Assembly (NCBI GenBank): GCA_030374805.1
Contig: JARGSG010000035.1
Coordinates: forward strand, 434,001-498,000
Direction: 5' to 3'
Source of the DNA: Gracilaria gracilis
Taxonomy: Eukaryota; Rhodophyta; Florideophyceae; Gracilariales; Gracilariaceae
DNA length: 64,000 nt
Position numbers and translations under genes: made by a program. The notes under the pieces are model-generated. The model was not told where the DNA came from. It was given only the letters and a program-made list of their open reading frames with translations, and made no database searches. Below are positions 25,164-35,205 of this stretch, piece by piece (position 1 is the stretch's first letter; the number at the start of each line of letters is the position of its first letter).

Positions 25164-25550
25164 TCATGGAGCGAGGGAGAACAAAATTGGAATCTCGTCA
25201 TGGATTCTGTCTTGATGAGGCACAGGCTTCATCCCATGTACGTCTAACCAGCAATAAGCACGATGGTTCCAACGGTCTTTGTAGTTGACCAAAGTGTTAC
25301 AAACTTGACAATTAAACTTGAGCTTCACCTCTTTAATTAACTTGTTCTTCAAACGAGCAGTTTTATGGCAAAGATCGTCTCCTAAGCGTTTCTTTGGCTT
25401 GCGATTCGAGGAAAGAATAACTCCTCGATTCTCCCGACATACTTGAGCGGTTCGTATATGCATCTGGAGCTCTGCGAGGCTCGCGAAACCCCTGTCCTTT
25501 CCAGCCGTGCAATTTGCACACTGTTGTTGGGCTTCATCAGCAACGTGCCC
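25164..25550 (-). CDS. Small zinc-finger-like protein, partial gene model
   Basis: The open frame extends upstream of its first ATG (25,463) to about 25,550. It contains two finger-like groups: CANCTAGKDRGFASLAELQM with a following His and Cys (C2HC spacing), and FNCQVCNTLVNYKDRWNHRAYC (Cys-Cys-His-Cys). A basic linker (KPKKRLGDD...) lies between. It would suit a small nucleic-acid-binding protein. The first finger lies upstream of the ATG, so the true start is probably in an upstream exon, possibly the ORF at 25,617-26,111. Simple GT-AG joins I tried did not keep the frame. No named family is recognised. Confidence 0.4.
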   Translation of the reverse strand, partial: GHVADEAQQQCANCTAGKDRGFASLAELQMHIRTAQVCRENRGVILSSNRKPKKRLGDDLCHKTARLKNKLIKEVKLKFNCQVCNTLVNYKDRWNHRAYCWLDVHGMKPVPHQDRIHDEIPILFSLAP

Positions 25551-25616
25551 CTATTTACCGACCTTGATCAGTTTGTTCTATGAAGAAAGCACACACGGAC
25601 AAGGCACTGCAGCTTT

Positions 25617-26111
25617 TTACCTGCGGACAAACACAACTTCAACCCAATGATTACCCAACTGATCGCCTCCATCGTACCTTACAGTGATGCTTTGACCACC
25701 AGAAGCCTCATCCAGTACACCTACCTCCTTTAATTGCGGTGACGACGGGGAGCAAGGCTGCGCAGGGGATGCCGAATGCACCGGCGCGACGGTACTAGAA
25801 GCCTGTTGTGGTTCTTCCAATAAAATGACTGGCTCTGCTTCTTGTTCTTCTTCCGAGGCAATCAAAAGCTCAACTGTGGGCTGCGATGAGCCCTGTACAG
25901 CAGCGTTCCGTTTGGCATAGGCGAGGAGCATGCGTTGAAAAGCCCGGTGACGCCGTTGCGCGAAATTGCGCGCCACTTTCAGCGTTAGCCCAGCAAGGCG
26001 GGAAGCATCAGGAACACGCGATATACTACGCGAGGCACCCCCCGGTGGGGTTGCCTCGATATTATCATGTTGTCGCGTAAGAGCGCAACCAGCTCGACCC
26101 CTGGTTACCAT
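25617..26111 (-). CDS. Hypothetical basic/acidic protein, 164 aa
   Basis: Opens at an ATG (MVTRGRAGCALTRQHDN). An Arg-rich helix follows (KVARNFAQRRHRAFQRMLLAYAKRN), then an acidic patch (ASEEEQEAEP) and a Ser/Pro-rich stretch, ending VEVVFVRR. The stop overlaps a GTAAAA that could be a splice donor (CGCAG|GTAAAA), so this may be a first exon leading to the zinc-finger ORF about 70 bp downstream on the same strand. No family is recognised. It could be host or part of a decayed element. Confidence 0.4.
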   Translation of the reverse strand: MVTRGRAGCALTRQHDNIEATPPGGASRSISRVPDASRLAGLTLKVARNFAQRRHRAFQRMLLAYAKRNAAVQGSSQPTVELLIASEEEQEAEPVILLEEPQQASSTVAPVHSASPAQPCSPSSPQLKEVGVLDEASGGQSITVRYDGGDQLGNHWVEVVFVRR

Positions 26112-27190
26112 GGTGGTGAGGAACTAGTATGAGGACCAAATCTACGGAGAGGCAAGGCCGAAGAAACTGTTCACTTATACAAATCTACGTAGTATCGAAA
26201 ATTTCAAATAAAGTACCGAAATACAAACTGCAGTTTTGCAAAACTTCGAGAACCTCGGCAAAGAATAGGATAGTAAACGAATTATTCTTCTTTCTATTTC
26301 ATGAATTAGAATCAATTAATTTCTCTTGCTCTTGAGAAGTCCCAAGCATTTCAAAACTTTATCCAACATAATTTACTAATTTATACTGCGATGTTACGAC
26401 AGTTTTTTCTAATACTTTGCGTTTCGCGACTTTGATGCGCCACACATAATCCTGCAAAAAAACGTACATTAGACCACTAGTTACAATAACTTAAATATTC
26501 TTTGTCTTTGCTGACCTACGAAGCTACATAGTTTTTTGTACGATGTAAAAAAATATAATATCTAATACTCAAACGGAAAAAAAGATGGTTTGCAGAAGAT
26601 AAAAGGTTTGCAAAAGGGGAACAGGGAACAAAAGCTGATCATGAGAGTTTCTAAATATATAAATGCCATTGATTTAAAGGTTAAAGTTTTTCTTTGCAAT
26701 GAAACAATTCATAATAAAGATCAGTGGCCCTAGATGTCATTCACCGAAAAAAATATAGTCCGCCAGTAAAGAAAGGTAAACTATTATTCTAATGCAACAT
26801 ATCTTTTAAATGGCCATCTTCTTCTCATGTATGGAACGTATTGAAGATGCTATTTCACCATTCAGTAGTAAGAAATGATGCATGAAATAAAAACGAAATG
26901 TTTCTGTTGGGTTGAACTATAAAAATATTTTATTAGCTTATACGACATGTATGTATATCATTTTTCCTTCCAAGGTACTTACAAAAATGTGATTCTGGCG
27001 TAGCATTAAATGTTCATTTCAACTTATGTGTATATGCATTTCAGACCATTTTGCAATGAAGCAGAATCTGAACACTTGGTACGCCATGAAGGAATAAAAC
27101 GAAGCCTTTTCAATTTTCTGTCACGAATGACTGGATGGTACGCCCATTTCTCCCATTTTCTTTTACTGTTGCAAACTTTCTAAATCCAAG
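26112..27190. other. AT-rich gap without genes
   Basis: AT-rich sequence lacking long open frames or recognisable repeats. It probably represents intergenic DNA or the 3' flank of the interrupted minus-strand gene that ends at 27,191. Confidence 0.5.
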
Positions 27191-27292
27191 TTACTCTTCT
27201 ACAGTCTTCTGTTCCAGTAACTTTTCAATCATGCCCTCAAGCTTTCCAATTCTTGAATTTAACAAATTCAATTGTTTTATTTTGCTTAGTAC
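27191..27292 (-). pseudogene. C-terminal coiled-coil fragment of a gene split by gypsy element B
   Basis: Reading the minus strand across the empty site (41,965 leftward, then from 27,292) gives an open frame with Leu/Ile heptads (LSKIKQLNLLNSRIGKLEGM, then IEKLLEQKTVEE) ending at a TAA at 27,191-27,193. The short leucine-zipper-like tail fits the end of the gene whose other part lies at 41,970-43,950. The upstream basic region reads best in a frame one base different, so either a small indel or splicing separates them. Function unknown. Confidence 0.4.
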
Positions 27293-27718
27293 TGTAGTGC
27301 AATTGGATGCACTGTCCCAATGGGCGCATATTAGGATAATTAGATAGTTATTGTGCACATGGGTGCAGCTCAGGGATCCCCACGTGTAAGGTGGTGACAG
27401 TTGTCGGCCACCACCTAGAGGACCCCTTGATAGGTAGATTGTTTATTCTTTCCGACACGTGGATATTGCCCTCGGAGATGTACTTAAGCACCTCACGTTA
27501 GGCAGAGCTCACAGTGGTACACCGCAAGTACCCCCTAGCCGATTCTTCATCGTCTAGTTTCCCATAGGGCCGTTCTACCGTCACTACCGATGCTGCACGC
27601 CTATCTCGTGCCCCGTTGTTAGCGTCCGTTTGCACGTTCCTCCGTCCATGCTTGGGTACTGCGCACACTACTTCCTAATTTAGGCATAGTACACGGCCGT
27701 AGCTGTCGCTGTACTACA
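27293..27718 (+). repeat. 5' LTR of gypsy element B
   Basis: 426 bp, TG to CA, preceded by AGTAC. It is nearly identical in layout to the 3' LTR, which allowed the two nested insertions there to be delimited exactly. Confidence 0.92.
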
Positions 27719-27720
27719 AC

Positions 27721-27738
27721 TGGTCTCCCGACTTAGAA
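27721..27738 (+). promoter_or_regulatory. Likely primer-binding site of element B
   Basis: TGGTCTCCCGACTTAG starts two bases after the LTR. It begins with TGG, as expected for pairing with a tRNA 3' CCA end. Which tRNA is not known. Confidence 0.55.
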
Positions 27739-28399
27739 ACTCCCACCTCGGTCTTTCTGGTGTAATTGGCTCTCTCAAGACTCGACATCTCATTTACTGG
27801 CTCCACCCCACCTAGTATTCGCACTCTCTTTCGTGGATCATACACTTCACCTGGGAACGGTTGCTACCTTTGAGGTCGTTTACTTTTCGAGGTTTTTGCG
27901 AACATGCTCATCTTTGGAATTCGTTTGCCGCAAGCAGGACGAAAAACCCCTCAGTCTACCGTAATGGCTACCCGTCAGGAATCTTTTCGCGGACACGCCA
28001 GGCCAGCTCCACCTCTACGGTACAGCGGCACTGAGGAAGTGTTACCTGCTCCCAATTCAGAGGCTCTGAGCACCTGAAGTGCCCATGGAAGAATCCTACC
28101 ACCTGTGGAGAACCCGGAGCAAATACTCCGGCAGTCCACACCAACCGACCTTCGGAACCGTCTTGAGGCGGTGCGTCAGCACGCCTCTCGCGAAGCCACC
28201 CTTCAGACGCCACATCCCGCAGTGGATGTGCCGCCCGAACCCCTTCTGGGAAGCCCTCAACGCCCAATCGAGAGCGGTGCTCAGCCCCTTCCGGGAAGTC
28301 TACTCATAGCACTGTGACCCCTTGTGGAGTCGATGGTAACCCTCGAGGTCGAGCGACGCATCCCTGCACGGGTTGGCGCTGAAGTGGAGGGCTTGCTGG

Positions 28400-30211
28400 A
28401 TACCCTTACCCAGAGGGTTGCTTCAACAATGACCGTTTCTGGAGTTCTGGACAGCACTATCGCCACCAGTGTCCATACTGAGTTACAGCGCCGTCTCCAG
28501 CTCACCAAATATGGGTTTGAGCAAGTTGATAATCGTCAACCAGCCATTTCGGTATGGCAGCCGCCCACCATCCCTGCCAAACATGAAGCAGATTCAAGAC
28601 CCGGCAGGGACCCGAACGTTGATAGACCCGATCTGGAAAAGCCCCCCCCCCCCCCCCCCTGGGGAAGCAGAAGAGTACCGGTCGCGAATCTTGAAAGGCA
28701 CGCGGCACTGGGGGAATAGGGAAGTTCCCAGACCGACGTTGGAACAGGAGGAAGTCGCTCCGTAAAGGCTGTGGCTTTTCCGACTCGGACGACTCACAGT
28801 CTGGTTCAGGCGAAGACCAGAACTGGAGCGATTCGGAACACTCCGACCCCGAAGTGGACATATCGCACTTACATCGCATACGACCCCATAACGGGGAATT
28901 TATGAGAAAGTGCTGAACTTTAAGCACTATCGCCTCAATGACGGAAGTTCTCGTTACAACTCCACGGTAGCCCGCGCCGTGGCCAAGCATGCTAAACGTA
29001 TGCAGTTGCAAATGCCCTTGAAGTTCTCGGGCAAGGATCCCATATTGGTCCTACGATTTCTAGTGGCGTTCAAGAGCGCGTGCAACCAGAATGGTGTCCA
29101 TGAGGGCGCAGCCCTCTGGCTATTCAAGTTTTTCTTGGACCCACCCGCTAGGGATACTATTACCGCAAAGATCGCCGGCGAATCTGGAGCGGTGAGCGCT
29201 AGGAGCTCTGAACTCCTCGCGTCCTACCTGGAAGTCGTCAATTACCTACTGGAGGTTTATGCCACGGACGATATCCTATCGGAGGCTTACCAGGATATAA
29301 TCACATACAACCAGAGCTCATCTGTGGCGGAACGCGATTTTGCGTACCAATTGTGGATTAAGAACCTCCGATGTGGCATATTCCCAGAGGCACGGTTGGA
29401 AGCTGTCTTCGTCGAGGGATTACTACCTGCAATCAGGGCCAGTGTGTATACGTATTCCTCTACGCACCCCAAAGTGGTCTTCCGCCAGCTTGTCAGTTAC
29501 GCTGAAGGGCTTGGCGATAGCCATCGGGGTGGCAAGAAGTACTACAAAGTGAAGTACTACAAAAAAACACTGGAACCCGTGAAAAGCATCAAACCTATTC
29601 AAGTCTCACTCAGTGTCTCCTCTGACACCGACAAACTGGACTGTGTTGTACGCTTCGAAGATGAGGGCGCTCTAGCCCTGGCTATCCAGCCTTCGCCCCT
29701 CTCATTCCCTTCAATTCCCTCCACGGGCGCGTTGACGCCATCAACGATACAACCCCCTCGAGATCTTCGCTACAAACAGAAACCGCCAAGGGAGACTCAT
29801 ACAGCACAACAAACACTGTCTTCGTATCGAACGGCACCGAATTCGGTGAACAAAGTGACAACATGCCGCATTTGTTTATCCACCTCACGCCAATGCTGCG
29901 AATGGCTCCCTCCCGAGTACCGTAACACCCTCTTGCAGCTTCGAGAGGCGAACTACCACCAGCGCGTTTCTGAAGGGTACTACAAGCCCAAGCCATGGGG
30001 CAACCAGCAGCCCAGCGCTGGTAATCAAGAGCCGCTCCAACCCGCCACGCCAAGGATCCCCACAGCCCAGCCGAGACCCATCCCTCAGGAACGTGCTTCT
30101 TTAACTCCAGAGCGTCCTCAGCAGGTTAACCAGGTCTTCACTTTCGAAAATTCCCAACCAGGTGAAAACACACTTAAGAACCCGCAGGGAAACGAAACGA
30201 AGGAAGCGTAG
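28400..30211 (+). other. gag-like region of element B
   Basis: The clearest part (28,910-30,211) has a capsid-like block (LKFSGKDPILVLRFLVAFKS), helices up to about residue 200, and a Pro/Gln-rich C terminus. I see no CCHC knuckle. The upstream stretch from about 28,400 holds a low-complexity Pro run over an 18-C homopolymer. It would assemble the particle. Part of the fossil element. Confidence 0.65.
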
Positions 30212-30216
30212 AGGCC

Positions 30217-30960
30217 ATGTCTTCCTCACGAGATTCGAGCCTCACCCCACGGGTTTCATTAGAGCCTGACCCGCAGACGGACTCTTCGAGAGCGCAATCC
30301 GATAATTCTCCCCCGAACTCGGCGCCCGACGACACCGACCTCGGTGACGTTTTCGTCATGACGCGGAAGAATTACAAAATCCAATTGGAAACTGGCCTCA
30401 CGCCTCGTACCACAAGAACCCTCCTAGGCATACTGGATACTGGCGCGGGTCCGGATATCATCCTTGCCAAGAACCTCCTCCACGGGTACGAACCTAACCT
30501 GAATAACCGTAAGGCCCCACGGGTATTCAATGCTTCTAAGGACCCCATGCAAATTCTGGGAACCATTACCGTTCGCACCCGTCTGGGAAATCTAGTCCAA
30601 CGCGTCCCATTCCTGGTGGCCACCAACCTAGCTGCTGATGCCATTTTGAGAACCTCCTTTATCGACCGTCATGTCTGCACCATCTACCCCCGCAAACGCA
30701 AGGTAGCCCTCTATGGGTCGCCACCAGTGGCGATAGTTGGTGCTTTCCATGGCCCAGCTGGGGACAAAAAGCGGTCGACCAACTTCCTCGAACGACACTC
30801 TCCAACAAGGTTCGACTCGCTCAGACGATATGTATACCACCCATGGTCCAACGGGAAGCTCTCGTTACAAGCGAAACCTCGGGACTGGTGTTCTTGCGAA
30901 ACCACCCCAAAACGGTATCACGAGACCTTTCGCTCATGGCAAACGAAGTCATGAACATAT
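30217..30960 (+). other. Aspartic protease region of element B
   Basis: Contains the active-site triad block LGILDTGAGPDIILAKN, followed by typical strands (LVQRVPFLVATNLAADAILR). It starts directly after gag. In gypsy elements this enzyme matures the polyprotein. Confidence 0.75.
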
Positions 30961-31256
30961 CGCCACGTCGTCCCTTTCGGGTCTTGGTCAGCAACTTCTC
31001 ACACAGAGAAGTCCACATGCCCAAAAACATGGTCATAGGCCTCGCCTTACCCGCCCCCCGGGCGCTCCCAGTCCTACGCGACGAGCTCAGACAACTCGAT
31101 CCTAAAGGGAGAAGAGAGAATAGTGAACCCGAGAAAGGGCTCCCATTACAGAGAGACAATATTCCGGAAACGGATTGGCGAGAAGCAATCCACATTGGTG
31201 AAGAATTCAGCCCTTACCGGGGTCGAATTTTGAACCTTTTATAGAAATTCGAAAAC

Positions 31257-32160
31257 ATGTGGTCTAGCCGCCTGGGTCAGATAAATGCCGCCCTTTACAG
31301 GATTACGTTGGAACTGGGCGCAAAACCAGTCTGCCAAGTTCCCTACAGGGCCGGTCATAAAGCCAGAGAAATGGAAGACCTCAACGTCCGACGTATGTTG
31401 GATTCCGGGGTTTTTGAACCTTCTAAGGCGGAATGGGCGAGCCCAGTCACCTTTGCACCGAAAAAGGACGGCAGTTGGCGCTTCTGCATTGATTATCGAC
31501 GACTGAACGCACTAACCCCACGGGACGTATACCCGATACCACGCATAGAAGAATGTATAGACACTTTAGGCGAAGCTACGATCTTCACGACCCTTGACGC
31601 CAATTGTGGGTATTGGCAGGTCAAGATCGCAGAGAAAGATCGTGACAAAACGACATTTACCTCCTACATGGGTCTCTACAGGTTTGAGCGAATGCCCTTC
31701 GGGTTAAAGAACGCTCCCGTCGCCTTCCAGAGCGCGTTGCACATCATTCTCAATAGAGTTAAATGCCAATACGCCTTGGTGTACCTAGATGACGTTATCA
31801 TTTACTCTTGGTCAATGGAGAAACATTTCCGCCACGTCCGTAACGTTCTAACCCTTCTACGGGGTGCGGGAATCACTCTGAAGCTGAAGAAATGCTTCTT
31901 CTTCCAAGCCTCCGTAGACTATGTAGGGCACGTAGTTCGACCCGGGAAACTTCAGGTTTTCCAGCGGACGTGCGACGCAATTCTGCAGGCCAAACCGCCA
32001 ACAACCCGAACGGAAATAAGATCCTTTATAGGCTTATGTAACGTCTTCCGTCTTTTTGTCCCCAACTTTGCGAAAATCGCAGCCCTGCTGAAATGCAAGC
32101 TCGAGAAGGGACAGCCAAACCATTTTGAAATTCTAAACGACGAGGAGTACCAATAATTCC
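31257..32160 (+). other. Reverse transcriptase region of element B
   Basis: Shows the ordered RT blocks SWRFCIDYRRLNALT, PRIEECIDTLGEA, FTTLDANCGYWQVKI, RMPFGLKNAPVAFQSAL and the catalytic YLDDVIIYS, then the thumb (GIPLKLKKC-like). It copies the element RNA into DNA. It is the best-preserved part of the element. Confidence 0.88.
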
Positions 32161-32195
32161 AGGAGTTACGAGATCGACTGATCTCCCCACCCATT

Positions 32196-32843
32196 TTGGC
32201 GCTTCCTGTCCCAGGTCGTCCGTACATACTGGATACGGACGCGTGTGACGTCCAGGTCGGATGTACACTGCTCCAAGAGCAGTCGGACGGGAAGGAGTAC
32301 AAACCCGTAGGGTATTGGAGTCGCTCATTGTCACGACCCGAACGAGCCTACACGACGACGGAGAAAGAGTGTCTGGCAATCGTATAGGCTGTCCTCCTGC
32401 TCAGACCATATTTGGAGGGTGAACGTTTCACCGTACGTACAGATCATCACTCCCTACGGTGGATCTTGAACCTTGCCGACTGTTCCGGCAGGCTTTCCAG
32501 GTGGCGACTACGACTCTCCGAGTTCGAGTTCGACGTCGTGCACCGCGCTGGGATAAAGCATCAGGCTGCCGACGCCCTGTCGCGCATGCCCACAGAGGGA
32601 ATGGATGACGGACCTCTGGAGGACGACATTCCTTGCTTCGCAGTAGAACCCGAAGGGAATTGCGACTGCCTTGAGGCAACAGTCAAAGAGGGGAACACCA
32701 CCTATGAAAACATCCTACTTGACTGGGAAGACTCAAAAGGTTACGAAAACGACCCCGAGGGGGACGCCGTACTGGCTGTCGAAACGGAGCAAACCAAAGT
32801 GCTTCCAATCCCCACCCTGGAATTCCTCGTCGAGCAGGGTTAG
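32196..32843 (+). other. RNase H region of element B
   Basis: Blocks ILDTDACDVQVGCTLLQEQ, PVGYWSRSLSRPERAYTTTE and the catalytic TDHHSLRWI match gypsy RNase H. An Asp/Glu-rich linker leads to integrase. Confidence 0.82.
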
Positions 32844-32979
32844 GACTCATGTTGCAAGAGTGCCGCTGAGAAAGTACGAAAACTAAGGTCCCGGTTCGGG
32901 TTTTATCATCATGGCTTCTTATCGAGAACATCACCGCTGGACATCGCCACACAGCGCCTAGTACCACAAACCCTACGGG

Positions 32980-34030
32980 ACCGTGTTCTATACCTCTCAC
33001 ACTACCCACGTTTGGCGAGGCACCCTGGTGGGAGAGAGATATACGCAACACTTTGTAGAGAATACTATTGACCGTTCATGGCTAGTGATGCGTACCAGAC
33101 AGTCAAGGACTGCCGCTCATGCGCTGCCACCAGGGGGACGCTTCATAAGCATCAGAAGTTTCTGAAGCTATTTCCCGTAGCGGGCCCTTTGAAATTCGTC
33201 GCAATGGATATCTTGGGTCCATTTTCGAAAACCACACATGGAAATCGCTTCATCTTGGTCATCACTGACGGCTTTACGAAGCTGACACGGGCCATCCTTT
33301 TACGGGCCACGCAAGCGACGAATGTAGCCCTCGCCTTCTTGGAAAACTGGATCTTCCCTTACGGGGCTCCTCGGTTTTTTCTCACGGATAACGGACCCCA
33401 ATTTGTGGCAAAATTCTTTGAAGCCCTTTGTGGGGATTTAGGTGTACGTAATCTCATGACAACGGCATATCACCCCTAAACCAACGCGCAAGCGGAATGA
33501 TTTAACGGCACCCTCGTGGGGAGACTCCGACATTACGTGTCTGAGCACCAGCAAAACTGGAACGATCTCGTCCAGCCGCTGGTATACGCCTATAACTCTC
33601 AAGTTCATCGAACAACGGGTAAAACACCATTTGACCTCGTGCTGACACGCCACGCACTGGGAATCGTCGTCAACGCACCCACGACTGCAATCCCCAATAC
33701 TGGGCCTGGCGAACCAAGTACGGCTACTGTGAAGCGCTTGACACGTAACCGAGTTCGGTTCCTTCTCTCCAAAGCAAAACCCCATATGGATGCCGCGCAG
33801 AAGCGATATAAGGCCGATTTCGATCCCATGTAAGGGCTCTGCCTACGTTCTCCCCGGGAGATTATGTTTTCTTTGACCGCCCATCTCGGAAAACCAACGA
33901 AACAGCAGAAGACAAAGGGATTGCACGGAAGCTCCTCCAGCGCACTACTGGTCCCTTAAGGGTCGTCAAGGCAACCGAGAGCACCGTCACTACTTTGGAC
34001 GGTAATCTACACGACACGGTCTCAATCGAC
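32980..34030 (+). other. Integrase region of element B
   Basis: A Cys pair of the zinc-binding module (CRSCAATRG near 33,110) precedes the core. The core shows Asp in VAMDILGPF, Asp in FLTDNGPQF and a decayed Glu region near 33,490. A C-terminal small barrel follows (about 33,860-34,020). It would insert the cDNA and make 5-bp duplications, which agrees with AGTAC. Confidence 0.8.
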
Positions 34031-35205
34031 TGTGTCACAAAAGCCCCAAGATATCGCACTACCAAGATAGATAAACAGGCAGAGACCCCCCCCCCCCCCC
34101 ATCCCGCACAGTGCAGATCCACCAACCCATCCACCACCACTACACGACAAGCCCGTCTCAGTAGACCCAACTTCGCCCTCTTGGGATGAGAATGATGCCG
34201 CGGGCGATGCCGCAAACGACGCCGTGAACCCGCCAGAACTACTCAGCAATGACTCCACCCGCGAATGGGTATCGAGAAAGTTGTGGAGGAGGCCATATCA
34301 CCCGATGAGACGCAAATGATCAAGATACGATGATACTGCTTTCCCCCTTCACAGGATACATGGGAACCCCGCACCAGTATACCTCATAACTCAGTGGCTA
34401 GGCTTCGAACCAGAAAACACTGGTAAACCCACTGGGATCAAAATAACCCGTCTAAGTTCATTCGCTGCGCACGCGCTTGGTTTCACCGTCGCACGTGATG
34501 TCGAGTACAAGCTACTACACGGCGCTATATGCGCCGTGTAGCAGCGCGGCCATGCGCACTGCGCATGTACCACGCCGGCGTCCACAGTGCAAACCTACGT
34601 GGTGCACGCCAGTGGGTGGCCGATTCAGTCTACAGTAATATCTCTAAGGACGGACGTGCACCGCCTCAAAAAATGTTTAAGTGTTTTGATGTCGCGTGCA
34701 CCCCAAATCGGGCATTCCGAGCTTCCCAAACGCGCTGGTTGCCGAGATACAGGCAAAAGAAGAAATCCACTTCTTTGGTCCCGTACGGGAGGGTAATTTC
34801 CAAGCCAAACTTTTTGATTCTCCTTGCAGGTCACCCTTCGGGTTCATCGCGCACACCGGCACGTACACCGGTACCCACCGTATACGACAACGTAGCACTG
34901 CCTATTGTGCACACGCGCCCATTGCTATACGCGTACACATTTTACGGCGCTACACCCTTGGGGTCCAAAGCCACCCTCAGAGGGAGGAGAGACCTGCGTG
35001 AACCCACGCAAAGCCCCAGCACGGCGCGCAGGTTATTCATAACGCCATAGCGAGGCGCAATCCCCGCTGGGACTAATATCATGGGCATCACACCCCCCTT
35101 GGGATATGAAATGTGAGAAACGGGTGACGAGGTTGCACATGCACTTTTTATCGATTCGAAGACGAGGTTGCACATGCACTCTTTATCGATTCGAAAAACG
35201 CAAAC

